A stretch of DNA of 16,254 bases from an uncultured Lachnospiraceae bacterium (GCA_902796695.1 CADBQE010000056.1:1-16254); one strand, 5' to 3'; positions 1 through 7,847 are shown, counted from the first letter of the stretch. The notes: a model not told the origin generated them from the sequence alone. Numbers and translations: made by a program.

Positions 1-506
1 AGGGCCATGGCGATCATGACGCGCTGACGCATACCGCCGGACAGCTGGTGCGGATACTGCTTGATCACCACCTCCGGGTTGGGGATCTGAACGTCTTCAA
101 GCATCTTCAGAGCATGTTCGTGAGCTTCTTTCTTGCTCATGTGCTGGTGAATGCGGAAGGGTTCGGACAGCTGGCGGTCCACCGAGAACACGGGGTTCAG
201 GCTGGTCATGGGCTCCTGGAAAATCACGGAGATATCGTTGCCGCGGATATGGTACATTTCCTTTAAGGGCAGCTTGGTCAGGTCGCCGTGGCCTTCCATG
301 ATGATCTCGCCGCTGTCGATATAGCCGTTGCCGTCCAGAAGCTGCAGAATGCTCATGGCGGAAACGGATTTGCCGGAACCGGACTCACCCACGATACCGA
401 TGGTCTTGCCGGCTTCCAGCGTATAGGACACGTCGTTGACGGCCTTTACGATACCCTTCTTCGTCTTAAAGAAGGTATGAAGATTTTTGACCTCTAATAA
501 CGGCAT
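1..506 (-). CDS. Peptide/nickel ABC transporter ATP-binding protein, OppD/DppD-like (partial, C-terminus outside window)
   Basis: Cytoplasmic ATPase subunit that would power the importer encoded just upstream. The 168 visible residues start MPLLEVKNLH and contain a Walker A loop GESGSGKS at residues 40-47, a Q-loop region IFQEPMTSLNP in the middle, and the ABC signature LSGGMRQR at residues 155-162. The window ends just after the signature, so Walker B, the H-loop and the C-terminal oligopeptide-transporter extension cannot be seen. The ATG at 506 is preceded by AAGGAGG at good distance. The stop of the permease gene upstream (520-522) is only 13 bases away, so the two are co-transcribed and probably translationally coupled. 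The family assignment is clear; whether the substrate is a peptide, metal or sugar cannot be told. A second ATPase (OppF type) would be expected further left, which is inference. Confidence 0.95.
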   Translation of the reverse strand, partial: MPLLEVKNLHTFFKTKKGIVKAVNDVSYTLEAGKTIGIVGESGSGKSVSAMSILQLLDGNGYIDSGEIIMEGHGDLTKLPLKEMYHIRGNDISVIFQEPMTSLNPVFSVDRQLSEPFRIHQHMSKKEAHEHALKMLEDVQIPNPEVVIKQYPHQLSGGMRQRVMIAMA

Positions 507-519
507 CTCTCATTCCTCC

Positions 520-2466
520 TTATTTATCATTGCTGGACTTGGGATCCATTACGTCGCGGAGCGTATCGCCGATGGTGTTGATACAGACCGTGGTCAGGAT
601 CAGGATCGCCGAGGTGAACACCCACTGCCACCAGAAGTTGATGGCGGCGGTTGCGTTGGAAGCACGGGTCAGCATATTGCCCCAGCTGGGCTTCGGATAG
701 ACGACGCCGAATCCCAGGAAGGACAGGGACGTTTCCGTCTGCATGGACGCCGCGAAGGACAGCGTGATATTCACAAGGATAACGGAGATGACGTTGGGCA
801 GGATGTGCTTGAAGGCGATGCGGCCTTCCTTCACGCCCATGGCCTTGGCTGCCGTTACGTATTCGCTTTCGCGGGCCACCAGGATCTGCGCACGGGTAAT
901 GCGGCAGAAGCCGGGCCAGCCCAGTACGCCGAGGATCACCATGATCATCAGCAGTCTCTCATCCTGCGACAGGTTCTTCTGAGAAAGCAGGGAGGACAGG
1001 ATCAGCATGAACGGCAGCAGCGGGATCGCGGAGAAAACTTCCGCCACACGCATGACCAGCATGTCGACCCAGCCGCCGAAATAACCGGACAAAAGGCCCA
1101 GCGTCACGCCGATCAGGATCTCGATGATAACGGCTACCGCACCGACGGTCATGGTCACGCCGCCGCCTGCGATCACGCGCTTGAAGATATCGGCGCCCTG
1201 GTCGTCCGTGCCGAACAGATAGCCTTTGAGGCCCCAGGTCTCCAGAAGTTTGCCGTTTTCATCCGTCGCATAGCTCTGGAACGCGCCGGCGTAGATATCA
1301 TGCGCTGTGGTCAGCTTCTTGGGCGCTTCGGCCTGATAATAATGGTCGCCGCCGAAGGAATACACATGGCCCTGATTCGTCACGCCGGTGTAGTGGTAGG
1401 TGCCGCCCTGGATCTCGGTGAAGAATTCGCCTTCCGGCAGTTCGGGTGTCTGGATCACGTCGTTCTGGAAGTCGCCGGCCAGTGCGATGGAGCCGTCATC
1501 CAGCAGCGCGCATACGCTGGAGGAGGTAGCGGTGATCGCTTCGATCTTGCGGCCGTTCAGGAACTGCGTCATCTTCTTGCCGGCGCCGCCGATAGTGGAG
1601 CGGACCGTGGAATACAGGTTCTTGACGCCCGTGACGATGGAGTTCCGCTTGGCATCCACAGCTACGATATAGTTCAGCGTAAAGTCGATGTCTTCCAGAT
1701 TTTTACGGCTGGCCAGCTTATCCATGTTGGTATAAGTCTGTTTGTTGCCCCACAGATAGACGGTTCCGTCTTTCATCAGGATCGCGGTAGCCTGATAGCC
1801 GGCCACCAGTTTCTTCACATTGGCAACATCGATGCCGCCGTCGCGGATCTCTTCCGGTACGGGGGTCAGGTTGGGGTTGTTCAGAACGGCTTCCGTGGCT
1901 TCATACTGCCCGAACTGGTTGGAGCCCCAGCCGATCAGGCGGCCGTCTTCGGTAATGCAGACGATATGGTCGATACCGGCTGCCGCGAAAGCGACTTTGG
2001 AATCTTTCACGGCCTGCGGGATGTCCGCCACGTTCAGGCTGGTGGCGCCCAGTTTGGTGGAGCCCCAGACATAGACTTTGCCGCTCTTGGACAGACCTAC
2101 GGAAAAGCTGCCGTAGCTGTCGATGGATTTGATCTCATTCTTCAGTTCCGCGGGCACGCTCATGTAGGACATGTTGGGAGGCAGGTCCTTCTGCGTGACT
2201 TCGGTGAAGGAGTCATAATATTTCTCCATGAACTTGGTCTTCGGAACGATAATGACGACCAGGAACATGAAAATAACCAGGCAGACGGAAAACACGGCAA
2301 ACCGGCGTTCCAGGAAACGCTGGAAGACCTGACGGGCCGGGCTGACGATCAGTTCGGAATCGTCGGGCTGGCCGTTTTTTTCTTCCTGTCTTTTCTTCTC
2401 TTCGTATTTGGCGCCCATAAAGGTGCGTCTTAACCAGTTCCGGAAACCGGATTCTTTTTTACTCAT
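520..2466 (-). CDS. OppC/DppC-like ABC permease with a large inserted RCC1-like beta-propeller
   Basis: Second membrane subunit of the importer, 648 residues against about 280-320 for ordinary OppC/DppC proteins. A charged cytoplasmic N-terminus (1-54) is followed by membrane helix 1 (about 55-75). Then comes a domain at about 106-416 made of seven RCC1-type repeats. Transporter features resume with FGTDDQGADIF at 418-428, the family's GTDxxGRD motif with R changed to A. Further membrane helices follow, and the cytoplasmic EAA loop at 535-558 (EYVTAAKAMG to ILPN) docks the ATPase. The ATG at 2466 has AGGAGG upstream. The gene begins 15 bases after the OppB-like gene stops. The permease core is certain. 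The RCC1 assignment rests on repeated hydrophobic-strand, D/N-G and W-G patterns. By normal OppC topology the propeller lies outside the membrane, which is inference. Confidence 0.93.
   Translation of the reverse strand: MSKKESGFRNWLRRTFMGAKYEEKKRQEEKNGQPDDSELIVSPARQVFQRFLERRFAVFSVCLVIFMFLVVIIVPKTKFMEKYYDSFTEVTQKDLPPNMSYMSVPAELKNEIKSIDSYGSFSVGLSKSGKVYVWGSTKLGATSLNVADIPQAVKDSKVAFAAAGIDHIVCITEDGRLIGWGSNQFGQYEATEAVLNNPNLTPVPEEIRDGGIDVANVKKLVAGYQATAILMKDGTVYLWGNKQTYTNMDKLASRKNLEDIDFTLNYIVAVDAKRNSIVTGVKNLYSTVRSTIGGAGKKMTQFLNGRKIEAITATSSSVCALLDDGSIALAGDFQNDVIQTPELPEGEFFTEIQGGTYHYTGVTNQGHVYSFGGDHYYQAEAPKKLTTAHDIYAGAFQSYATDENGKLLETWGLKGYLFGTDDQGADIFKRVIAGGGVTMTVGAVAVIIEILIGVTLGLLSGYFGGWVDMLVMRVAEVFSAIPLLPFMLILSSLLSQKNLSQDERLLMIMVILGVLGWPGFCRITRAQILVARESEYVTAAKAMGVKEGRIAFKHILPNVISVILVNITLSFAASMQTETSLSFLGFGVVYPKPSWGNMLTRASNATAAINFWWQWVFTSAILILTTVCINTIGDTLRDVMDPKSSNDK
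1219..2151 (-). other. RCC1-like seven-blade propeller domain inside the OppC-like permease
   Basis: Residues about 106-416 of the permease contain seven repeats spaced about 40-58 residues apart. Each has a small-residue turn, a strand ending before D/N-G, and a second strand ending in WG or a similar pair. Examples are SKSGKVYVWGSTKLG (126-140), TEDGRLIGWGSNQFGQ (172-187), MKDGTVYLWGNK (231-242), LDDGSIALAGD (322-332), TNQGHVYSFGGD (363-374) and DENGKLLETWG (402-412). The repeat near 262-280 is the most degenerate. The last repeat runs directly into the GTD motif of the permease, so this is an in-frame insertion and not a mis-joined neighbouring gene. Confidence 0.82.
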
Positions 2467-2481
2467 CTCTCACGGCCTCCT

Positions 2482-3525
2482 TTACTTACTGATACGGACA
2501 CGAGGGTCTACCAGACCGTAGCACAGGTCGATGACCAGGTTGCTGAACAGCCCCAGGAAGGTGTAAATGACCTGCAGGAACATGACCAGGTCATAGTCCG
2601 AGTTCTTGGTGGCATTCAGGAACAGAAGTCCCAGGCCCTTGAACCCGAAGAAGGTCTCCATGATCATGGCGCCGCCGACGATGCCGAAGAAGCCGCCGAC
2701 GATAATGGCTACCATGGGGATCAGCGCGTTGCGCCAGGCGTGCGAGTAAACAACGACCTTTTCGGGAAGGCCCTTGGCGCGGGCGGTCCGGACGCAGTCA
2801 AGACTCAGCGCATCGATCATGGAAGCACGGGCGATACGGGTAACGCCGGCCAGGGATGAGAACACCAGACAGATGACGGGCAGCGCCACATGGCTGATAG
2901 TATCCCACACGGCGGCCCAGCCCGTGTAGTTGGTTCCCGGCGTCTTCATGCCGCTGACGGGAAACCAGTGCAGGATCGAACAGAAGAATACAATGAATAT
3001 GATATAAATGATGAAACTCGGCGTTGAGAAGCCGATCAGCGAAACCAATTGCGTTCCCCTGTCAAACCGGCTTCCTTTCTTCGTGGCGCATATGATACCA
3101 AGCGGAATGGTAATGATCAGCACGAAGAACTCGGAGATGGCGCCGACAAGCATCGAGTTCCTCATAAACGGCCAGATCATATCAACAACCGGTAGGTTAT
3201 AGTCGAATGAAAAACCGAAATTGCCCTGGAATATACCGCTGCACTTTCCGTTATAGAAAGGCATGATGCCCCACCAGCGCAGATACAGAACCAGTACGTT
3301 ATCGGTATCCGTACCGTACTGACGCTGGTATTTCAGATATAATTCCTGGAATTTTTCTTCACGCTGCTCCGGAGTCAGCGCATTTTTCAGGCTGTTCACT
3401 TCCGCCCTCGCGTCCGTATAGGCGCGGTTGCCGGGCATCAGCTGATACAGACTGAAAAGCAGGAATGTTAAAATAAGAAATACTGCAACCATGTACAGTA
3501 ATCTTTTTAGAATATATCTTCCCAT
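2482..3525 (-). CDS. OppB/DppB-like ABC transporter permease
   Basis: First membrane subunit of the importer, 347 residues. Helix 1 is at about 9-30, ending in the family motif LMPGN. A long, charged extracytoplasmic loop (about 35-105) follows and is somewhat larger than in classical OppB. The core then has several hydrophobic segments between 120 and 335, an EAA-type cytoplasmic loop at about 243-270 (DCVRTARAKGLPEKV to NALIP), and the usual C-terminal DPRVR motif at 340-344. The ATG at 3525 has AAGGGG five bases upstream. It sits between the binding-protein gene and the OppC-like gene in the standard operon order. No odd residue changes were noticed. Substrate specificity cannot be read from the permease. 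Confidence 0.96.
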   Translation of the reverse strand: MGRYILKRLLYMVAVFLILTFLLFSLYQLMPGNRAYTDARAEVNSLKNALTPEQREEKFQELYLKYQRQYGTDTDNVLVLYLRWWGIMPFYNGKCSGIFQGNFGFSFDYNLPVVDMIWPFMRNSMLVGAISEFFVLIITIPLGIICATKKGSRFDRGTQLVSLIGFSTPSFIIYIIFIVFFCSILHWFPVSGMKTPGTNYTGWAAVWDTISHVALPVICLVFSSLAGVTRIARASMIDALSLDCVRTARAKGLPEKVVVYSHAWRNALIPMVAIIVGGFFGIVGGAMIMETFFGFKGLGLLFLNATKNSDYDLVMFLQVIYTFLGLFSNLVIDLCYGLVDPRVRISK

Positions 3526-3626
3526 TTTTTCCCCTTACTGCATAAAACTATGCGGTATTTTGATCCTTTTAAAGATTACGTCCTCACAAGTAATACAGAT
3601 TTTTGCGGAATCACGTGCTCTTTACG

Positions 3627-3668
3627 AAAAGGACCCGCACCGGGCATCGAGATTCCCGATGCGGGTCC
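3627..3668 (-). terminator. Intrinsic terminator after the binding-protein gene
   Basis: On the minus strand, arms at 3660-3668 and 3631-3639 (GGACCCGCA and its complement) form nine perfect pairs. They can extend by four more G-C pairs across one mismatch, and are followed by TTTT at 3627-3630. It lies 28 bases after the binding-protein stop and about 100 bases before the OppB-like start. The T-run is short, so partial read-through into the permease genes is likely. This layout commonly makes binding protein in excess over the membrane subunits. Confidence 0.8.
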
Positions 3669-3695
3669 GTGTTGGCTTAAGGCCGATCAGTCAGA

Positions 3696-6104
3696 TCAGT
3701 CGTTCAGCCAGCAGATGTCAGCCCAGTCTTTGATGTAGTACGCACTGTAGTCGTCATACATGCTGGGATCGATGGTCATGTTCCAGCTGTAGTCATAAGC
3801 AGCACTGGTATAACCGGTCGCGAAGTTGAATGCGCAGTACATAGGAGTGCCGGCATAGAAGCCGTACACGGCCTGCTGATACAGTTCATCCAGCATCGGG
3901 CCGAAGTCGCCCAGCTGATTGTACACGGCCATGCCGCAGGTTTCCACGTTCGGGTTCTCACGGAAACCGGTCTGCAGCAGATCGGTGAACTCGTTAGGCG
4001 TGGTGCCGAACCAGTTGATGACCAGAGGCATATAGTAGTCGTCGCCGACCTTGGTGGTGGTGTAAGCGCCGTCTTTGGACTTGTAGTTGATATCAACTTC
4101 TCTGGCAAGATCGCCGGGGATCTTCTTGTAGCGGATACCTTCTACGTAGTCGTTGCCGTCCTTGTCATAGACCCAGCCGTTGGCCTCCAGCACTTCGATA
4201 GCGCTGTCGGAAGAGGTGGGATACGCATCCAGCATCATGCCCTGATCCATGGCAGCCTGGTACATCCAGGAACCGCTGTAGTAAGGGCCGTCCACAACGC
4301 CGCCGTAGCCGCCGGTGAAGGACTTGGCGAACGCAGCACGATCCATGCAGTAGGCAATAGCCTGACGTACTTCATGGAACTGAGCGGGGCCGTAGTCGGC
4401 ACGGAAGCCCAGCTTGCCGTAACCGGCGCGGCTGTAGTGGGTGTAGTTGACCTTGTCGGGGTTGGCCTTCGCATATTCGATGGCTTCGTCGGTGGCAGCG
4501 CCGCCGGTGATCTCGGCCAGAATGTCAACTTCGCCGGCCTTGAACTGCTCAAGCTGAGTGGCGTCTACCAGCTTGCGGTAGGTGACCTTTTCGATGGAGG
4601 GCTTTACGCCTTCGTAGTTGCCCTTGAATTCAGGGTTGATAACCAGAACAGCGGTGCTGTCGGTGGTATCGAAGGAGTCTACCATGTAAGCGCCGGTGAA
4701 AGGCCACTTGGACCAGTTGTCGGCGGAGGTATCCTGGCAGGCGAACTTGATCTGAGCAGCGTGGGTGTAGTTGTCACCGTTCTTCTCATAGAAGTCGTCG
4801 CTCAGGTATACGCCGTTGCCGTCATCCTGAATGGTAGCGCCGTCCAGGAACATGTCGGCATAGTAAGGGGTGAAGCCGGCGTAGGTGATGTCGTAGAAGT
4901 AAGGAATGTAATCGGAAGGAATCGTGACCGAGAAGGTGTATTCATCGATCAGACGCAGGCCGGATAATTCCTTGGTGCCTTCTTTGCTGCCGGGGCCGGT
5001 GTACTTGGTGAAGTCGGGGCCGCCCATCAGGGTGTTCAGCGTCATGTCACGGCCGGAGGCTTCGGTGCCCACAGGGGAGGACAGAGCCAGGGTGAATACC
5101 AGGTAATCCTTCGCGGTGATCGGTTCGCCGTTGGAGAACTTCAGGTCATCGTTGATGGTGATGGTGAAGGTCTTGTTGCCTTCTTCATCGATTTCTTCCT
5201 TGTGCTCCTTCACGACGGTATCGTTCCAGACATAGCCGCCTTCCTTGGTGGTGGAGACGGTTTCCTGACCGTTGATCATGTCGCCGATGTCAGAGTCGGA
5301 AGCGCCGGGGTTGGATTTGCCGAAGGTAGGATAACGGAACTGGCCGGACAGCTCGGTGGACTTGCCCAGGATGATGGAGCCGTCTTCGGAGGTCCAGTCG
5401 ATCAGAGCGCTGGAGGGATCCCAGTAAGGGTTCACGGGGTGGTCTTCCACGCCGCCGATCTTGGCGTTGAAGAAGTTGTAGTATTCGTTGGAATACAGAG
5501 GAACTTCCGGAAGCAGGTAGTTCCAGCGGGTGATGTACAGTCTCCACCAGGCAGCGTACACATCGTCCGTGGTCTCGTAATCGGAACCTTCGGGATCAAT
5601 GTTGTACACCATGGCCATGGTCAGGAAGTCCAGACCCAGCTGATGCAGCTCGCCGTCTACGTTGATGTAGGCGAAACCGGTTTCGGGATCTTCGATCACG
5701 TCGGCAATGGTGATGTCCTTGCCGTACTTCTCATACAGAGAGGTGTAATCTTTGCCGTACTCCAGCTGGTTCAGCTTCAGAACGTCATACTCGGGGTTTT
5801 CCGGCTCTTCGGGGAATTCCGGAAGGGGAGCTTCCGTAGGAGCTTCGGTGGGAGCTTCCGTAGGAGCTTCCGTAGGAGCTTCGGTGGGAGCTTCGGTAGG
5901 AGCTTCCGTAGGAGCTTCGGTGGGAGCTACGGTAGGAGCTTCCGTGGGAGCTTCGGTCTTCGGAGCTTCCGTAGGAGCCTGGGTGGCAGGAGCCTGGGTG
6001 GCAGGTGCGTCGGTGGGAGCAGCCGTCGGAGCGGGATTGCCGCCGCAGGCGGTCAGACTTACTACCATCGCAGCCGCTAACAGCAATGCCAGCAACTTTT
6101 TCAT
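3696..6104 (-). CDS. Family 5 (peptide/nickel-type) extracellular solute-binding lipoprotein with PTEA-repeat linker
   Basis: Substrate-capturing lipoprotein of the importer, 802 residues where the family is usually about 500-600. The signal peptide MKKLLALLLAAAMVVSLTAC has the lipobox LTAC with Cys20 as the expected lipidated residue. Residues 21-95 are a Pro/Thr/Glu/Ala linker, followed by about 150 residues with no obvious classical match. The SBP family 5 core follows: FTITINDDLKFSNGEPITAKDYLV at about 313-336, LVINPEFKG at 487-495, and a conserved helix HEVRQAIAYCMDRAAFAKSF at about 577-596. The ATG at 6104 has AAGGAGG upstream. It is the first gene of the operon, with a consensus promoter about 75 bases upstream and a terminator behind it. 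The ligand is not predictable. Confidence 0.94.
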   Translation of the reverse strand: MKKLLALLLAAAMVVSLTACGGNPAPTAAPTDAPATQAPATQAPTEAPKTEAPTEAPTVAPTEAPTEAPTEAPTEAPTEAPTEAPTEAPTEAPLPEFPEEPENPEYDVLKLNQLEYGKDYTSLYEKYGKDITIADVIEDPETGFAYINVDGELHQLGLDFLTMAMVYNIDPEGSDYETTDDVYAAWWRLYITRWNYLLPEVPLYSNEYYNFFNAKIGGVEDHPVNPYWDPSSALIDWTSEDGSIILGKSTELSGQFRYPTFGKSNPGASDSDIGDMINGQETVSTTKEGGYVWNDTVVKEHKEEIDEEGNKTFTITINDDLKFSNGEPITAKDYLVFTLALSSPVGTEASGRDMTLNTLMGGPDFTKYTGPGSKEGTKELSGLRLIDEYTFSVTIPSDYIPYFYDITYAGFTPYYADMFLDGATIQDDGNGVYLSDDFYEKNGDNYTHAAQIKFACQDTSADNWSKWPFTGAYMVDSFDTTDSTAVLVINPEFKGNYEGVKPSIEKVTYRKLVDATQLEQFKAGEVDILAEITGGAATDEAIEYAKANPDKVNYTHYSRAGYGKLGFRADYGPAQFHEVRQAIAYCMDRAAFAKSFTGGYGGVVDGPYYSGSWMYQAAMDQGMMLDAYPTSSDSAIEVLEANGWVYDKDGNDYVEGIRYKKIPGDLAREVDINYKSKDGAYTTTKVGDDYYMPLVINWFGTTPNEFTDLLQTGFRENPNVETCGMAVYNQLGDFGPMLDELYQQAVYGFYAGTPMYCAFNFATGYTSAAYDYSWNMTIDPSMYDDYSAYYIKDWADICWLND
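5826..5975 (-). repeat. 12-bp tandem repeat encoding PTEA units of the lipoprotein linker
   Basis: A run of about a dozen 12-base units, variants of GGAGCTTCCGTA and GGAGCTTCGGTG on the plus strand, encodes (Pro-Thr-Glu-Ala)n at residues about 44-93. The units alternate in synonymous bases and one reads PTVA. The array is a likely site of in-frame length variation by slippage. The linker would hold the binding domain away from the membrane through the cell wall. Confidence 0.93.
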
Positions 6105-6184
6105 AGTCTTTCCTCCTTAGAAAATTACATCAGTACCGGCTGTTTTCTGGTTCAGCCATTTATACCGATGCTACTATACGTTGA

Positions 6185-6213
6185 ATTATAGAAAGACGGC
6201 TCTTCTTTGTCAA
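6185..6213 (-). promoter_or_regulatory. Consensus sigma-A promoter of the transporter operon
   Basis: Reading the minus strand, TTGACA (6213-6208), a 17-base spacer and TATAAT (6190-6185) match the housekeeping consensus perfectly. The predicted start near 6178 gives a leader of about 75 bases before the lipoprotein ATG. No clear operator or riboswitch fold was seen in that leader. Confidence 0.88.
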
Positions 6214-6247
6214 TACTTTTTCTCATTTCGCAGAGAAAAAAGGATTA

Positions 6248-6276
6248 TTGACAGGCCGCGTTCCTTCCATTATGAT
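6248..6276 (+). promoter_or_regulatory. Near-consensus sigma-A promoter for the gene at 6309
   Basis: TTGACA (6248-6253), a 17-base spacer and TATGAT (6271-6276) are correctly oriented and placed 33 bases before the ATG. Together with the minus-strand promoter at 6185-6213 it forms a divergent pair whose -35 boxes are about 34 bases apart. Confidence 0.87.
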
Positions 6277-6308
6277 AGTCCTGCAACGATTATTCACGAG
6301 GTGATCTG

Positions 6309-6764
6309 ATGAAAAAACATCGTCTTTTCGACTTTTCCCTGCCGGCCCTGCTGGCCGCGCTGATCGTATTTCCGCTCATGGCTTACGCTTTTTACGCGAT
6401 GTACCGCTACCAGCACCGGGTCATTTTCGCGGTCCTTCTGCCGCTTCTGCTGATCGGGATCGGATATCTGGTCTATATTTTCGGGTTCCGGGCCGCAGTG
6501 ATCGACGGAGACGGCGCGCATTATAAAAAGGTATTTATTCCGCGGGACCGCCTCGATATCGTTTCCGAATACGATATCCGCTTCCGGGAATCGGTCTACT
6601 ATCTGCGCGACCGCACCGCGGATTATCACAGCGACGATCCCAAAGAACTCGCCGCCCGGCAGATCCGGGTGCAGGCCACCATGGCGAATACCCGCAAGCT
6701 CACGGAATACATGCATATGCCGCTGGCACCGGCCGGAAAACCGAAAGCACGCCGGCGGAAATGA
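6309..6764 (+). CDS. Small two-helix membrane protein of unknown function
   Basis: 151 residues; I do not recognise the family with certainty. Two hydrophobic segments (about 10-28 and 39-59), separated by a short YRYQHR turn, form a hairpin anchor. The remaining about 90 residues are soluble and charged (VIDGDGAHYKKVFIPRDRLD, then RESVYYLRDRTADY) and are predicted cytoplasmic. The tail is very basic (KPKARRRK). Two helices followed by a beta-rich segment are reminiscent of small bacterial PH-like membrane proteins, but I would not assign one. The ATG at 6309 has GAGGTGAT upstream and a near-consensus promoter, so it is very likely a real, well-expressed gene. It is followed after 160 bases by a DMT-type transporter on the same strand. 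Confidence 0.85.
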   Translation: MKKHRLFDFSLPALLAALIVFPLMAYAFYAMYRYQHRVIFAVLLPLLLIGIGYLVYIFGFRAAVIDGDGAHYKKVFIPRDRLDIVSEYDIRFRESVYYLRDRTADYHSDDPKELAARQIRVQATMANTRKLTEYMHMPLAPAGKPKARRRK

Positions 6765-6924
6765 GTCAAAACCTTCATTATGTAATGAAGATAAAGTGAC
6801 GGCAGACCGCAGTGGGAACATTTTCCCGGGTTTATCCCGAATATTTTTCCTTAAAGCCGAATCACAAGAAAATTACCCCAAAGGAGCCTCTTCCTTTTCG
6901 CTCCGTCTACCCTGCAAAACAGAT

Positions 6925-7824
6925 ATGGATCTTCAATCATCAAAAACCAGGGCCCTGCTGGCCACCGTTCTCTGCCACACCGTGTGGGGCTTCAGCTTCA
7001 TGTTTTCCCGGGTGGCGCTGAACACCGTCCCCGTCTTTTTGCTGCTCAGCCATCGTTTCCTGCTGGCCTTCCTGGGCATGAATCTGATACTGCTCACGGG
7101 GCGTTTTACCGTTTCCCTGCGCCGGAAGGGTATCCTTCCGCTGCTTCTGCTGGGACTCATGGAACCGGTGGTCTATTTTATCGGCGAACAGTACGGGATC
7201 CTGCATTCGAGCACGATTTTCTCCGGCGTTATGATCGCCATGATCCCCATCGTTTCCACGCTCGCCGCCTGGCTGTTCCTGAAAGAAAAGCCCACGGCCG
7301 GCCAGCTGTTCTTCGGCCTGCTCTCCGTAGGCGGTGTGGTCGGCGTCGGACTTATGACCGGCAGCTCCGGCCGTCTGGACCTGATCGGCCTTGCGGCGCT
7401 GCTGGTGGCCGTCTCCTCGGCAGCCGTCTATTCTCTTCTCTCCCGCTCCCTGTCCGGCCGCTATACGCCTTTTGAGCGCACGTACGTGATGATGGGGATG
7501 GCCGCGGCCGTCTTCACGCCGCTCGGCCTGCTGCAGACACACGGCGATGTCTCCGCATATCTGGCGCCCCTCGGACAGAGTTCGTATCTGGTCTCCGTCC
7601 TGTTCCTGGGCGTCCTGGCATCCGTCATCTGCTTCTTCCTGTCCGGCTACGCACTGACTTACCTGAGCATTGCCCGGGAAAGCGTATTCAGCAATCTGAC
7701 CACCGCCGTTTCCGTCTTTGCCGGCGCCGTCTTCCTGCGGGAACCCTTCTCTTTTCTCAGCCTGTTTTTCTGCTTCCTGATCCTGATCGGAATCTGGGGC
7801 GTACAGCGTACGTCAAAACAGTAA
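6925..7824 (+). CDS. EamA/DMT-superfamily transporter
   Basis: Ten-helix drug/metabolite transporter of 299 residues, the usual length, built from two homologous five-helix EamA halves. The first half begins with the typical TVWGFSFMFSRVAL and ends with LAAWLFLKEKPT (about 113-124). The second repeats the pattern ending AGAVFLREPFS (about 266-276). The family exports amino acids, metabolites or drugs; the substrate is unknown. I chose the ATG at 6925, which places the first helix about eight residues in as in homologues. An in-frame GTG at 6796 would add 43 non-membrane residues and looks unlikely. No good ribosome binding site is next to 6925; an AAAGGAG lies about 40 bases upstream. No promoter of its own is evident, so it may be read from the promoter at 6248. 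Confidence 0.9.
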   Translation: MDLQSSKTRALLATVLCHTVWGFSFMFSRVALNTVPVFLLLSHRFLLAFLGMNLILLTGRFTVSLRRKGILPLLLLGLMEPVVYFIGEQYGILHSSTIFSGVMIAMIPIVSTLAAWLFLKEKPTAGQLFFGLLSVGGVVGVGLMTGSSGRLDLIGLAALLVAVSSAAVYSLLSRSLSGRYTPFERTYVMMGMAAAVFTPLGLLQTHGDVSAYLAPLGQSSYLVSVLFLGVLASVICFFLSGYALTYLSIARESVFSNLTTAVSVFAGAVFLREPFSFLSLFFCFLILIGIWGVQRTSKQ

Positions 7825-7835
7825 GCGCAAAAAGA

Positions 7836-7847
7836 GAACATATGTTC
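7836..7847. promoter_or_regulatory. LexA/DinR (SOS) box of the SRAP gene
   Basis: GAACATATGTTC is a perfect palindrome matching the Gram-positive SOS-box core GAACRNRYGTTC. It abuts the -35 element of the promoter at 7848, so bound LexA would block RNA polymerase. The gene downstream belongs to a family named for its SOS association, which supports the call. Confidence 0.88.

Noticed and set aside
487..2433. A 648-codon plus-strand open frame opposite the OppC-like permease
   Set aside because: Its translation is rich in His, Gln and Arg with no family features, and it is antisense to a clear permease. It is a shadow frame of GC-rich coding DNA.
6773..6790. An inverted repeat CTTCATTA-TG-TAATGAAG after the small membrane protein gene
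   Set aside because: The two-base loop is too tight for a good hairpin and there is no T-run, so it is not a convincing terminator. It could be an operator, but no other copy was seen.
6796..6924. A GTG start at 6796 for the EamA transporter
   Set aside because: It would add 43 residues without membrane or family character; homologue-like sequence begins at the ATG at 6925.
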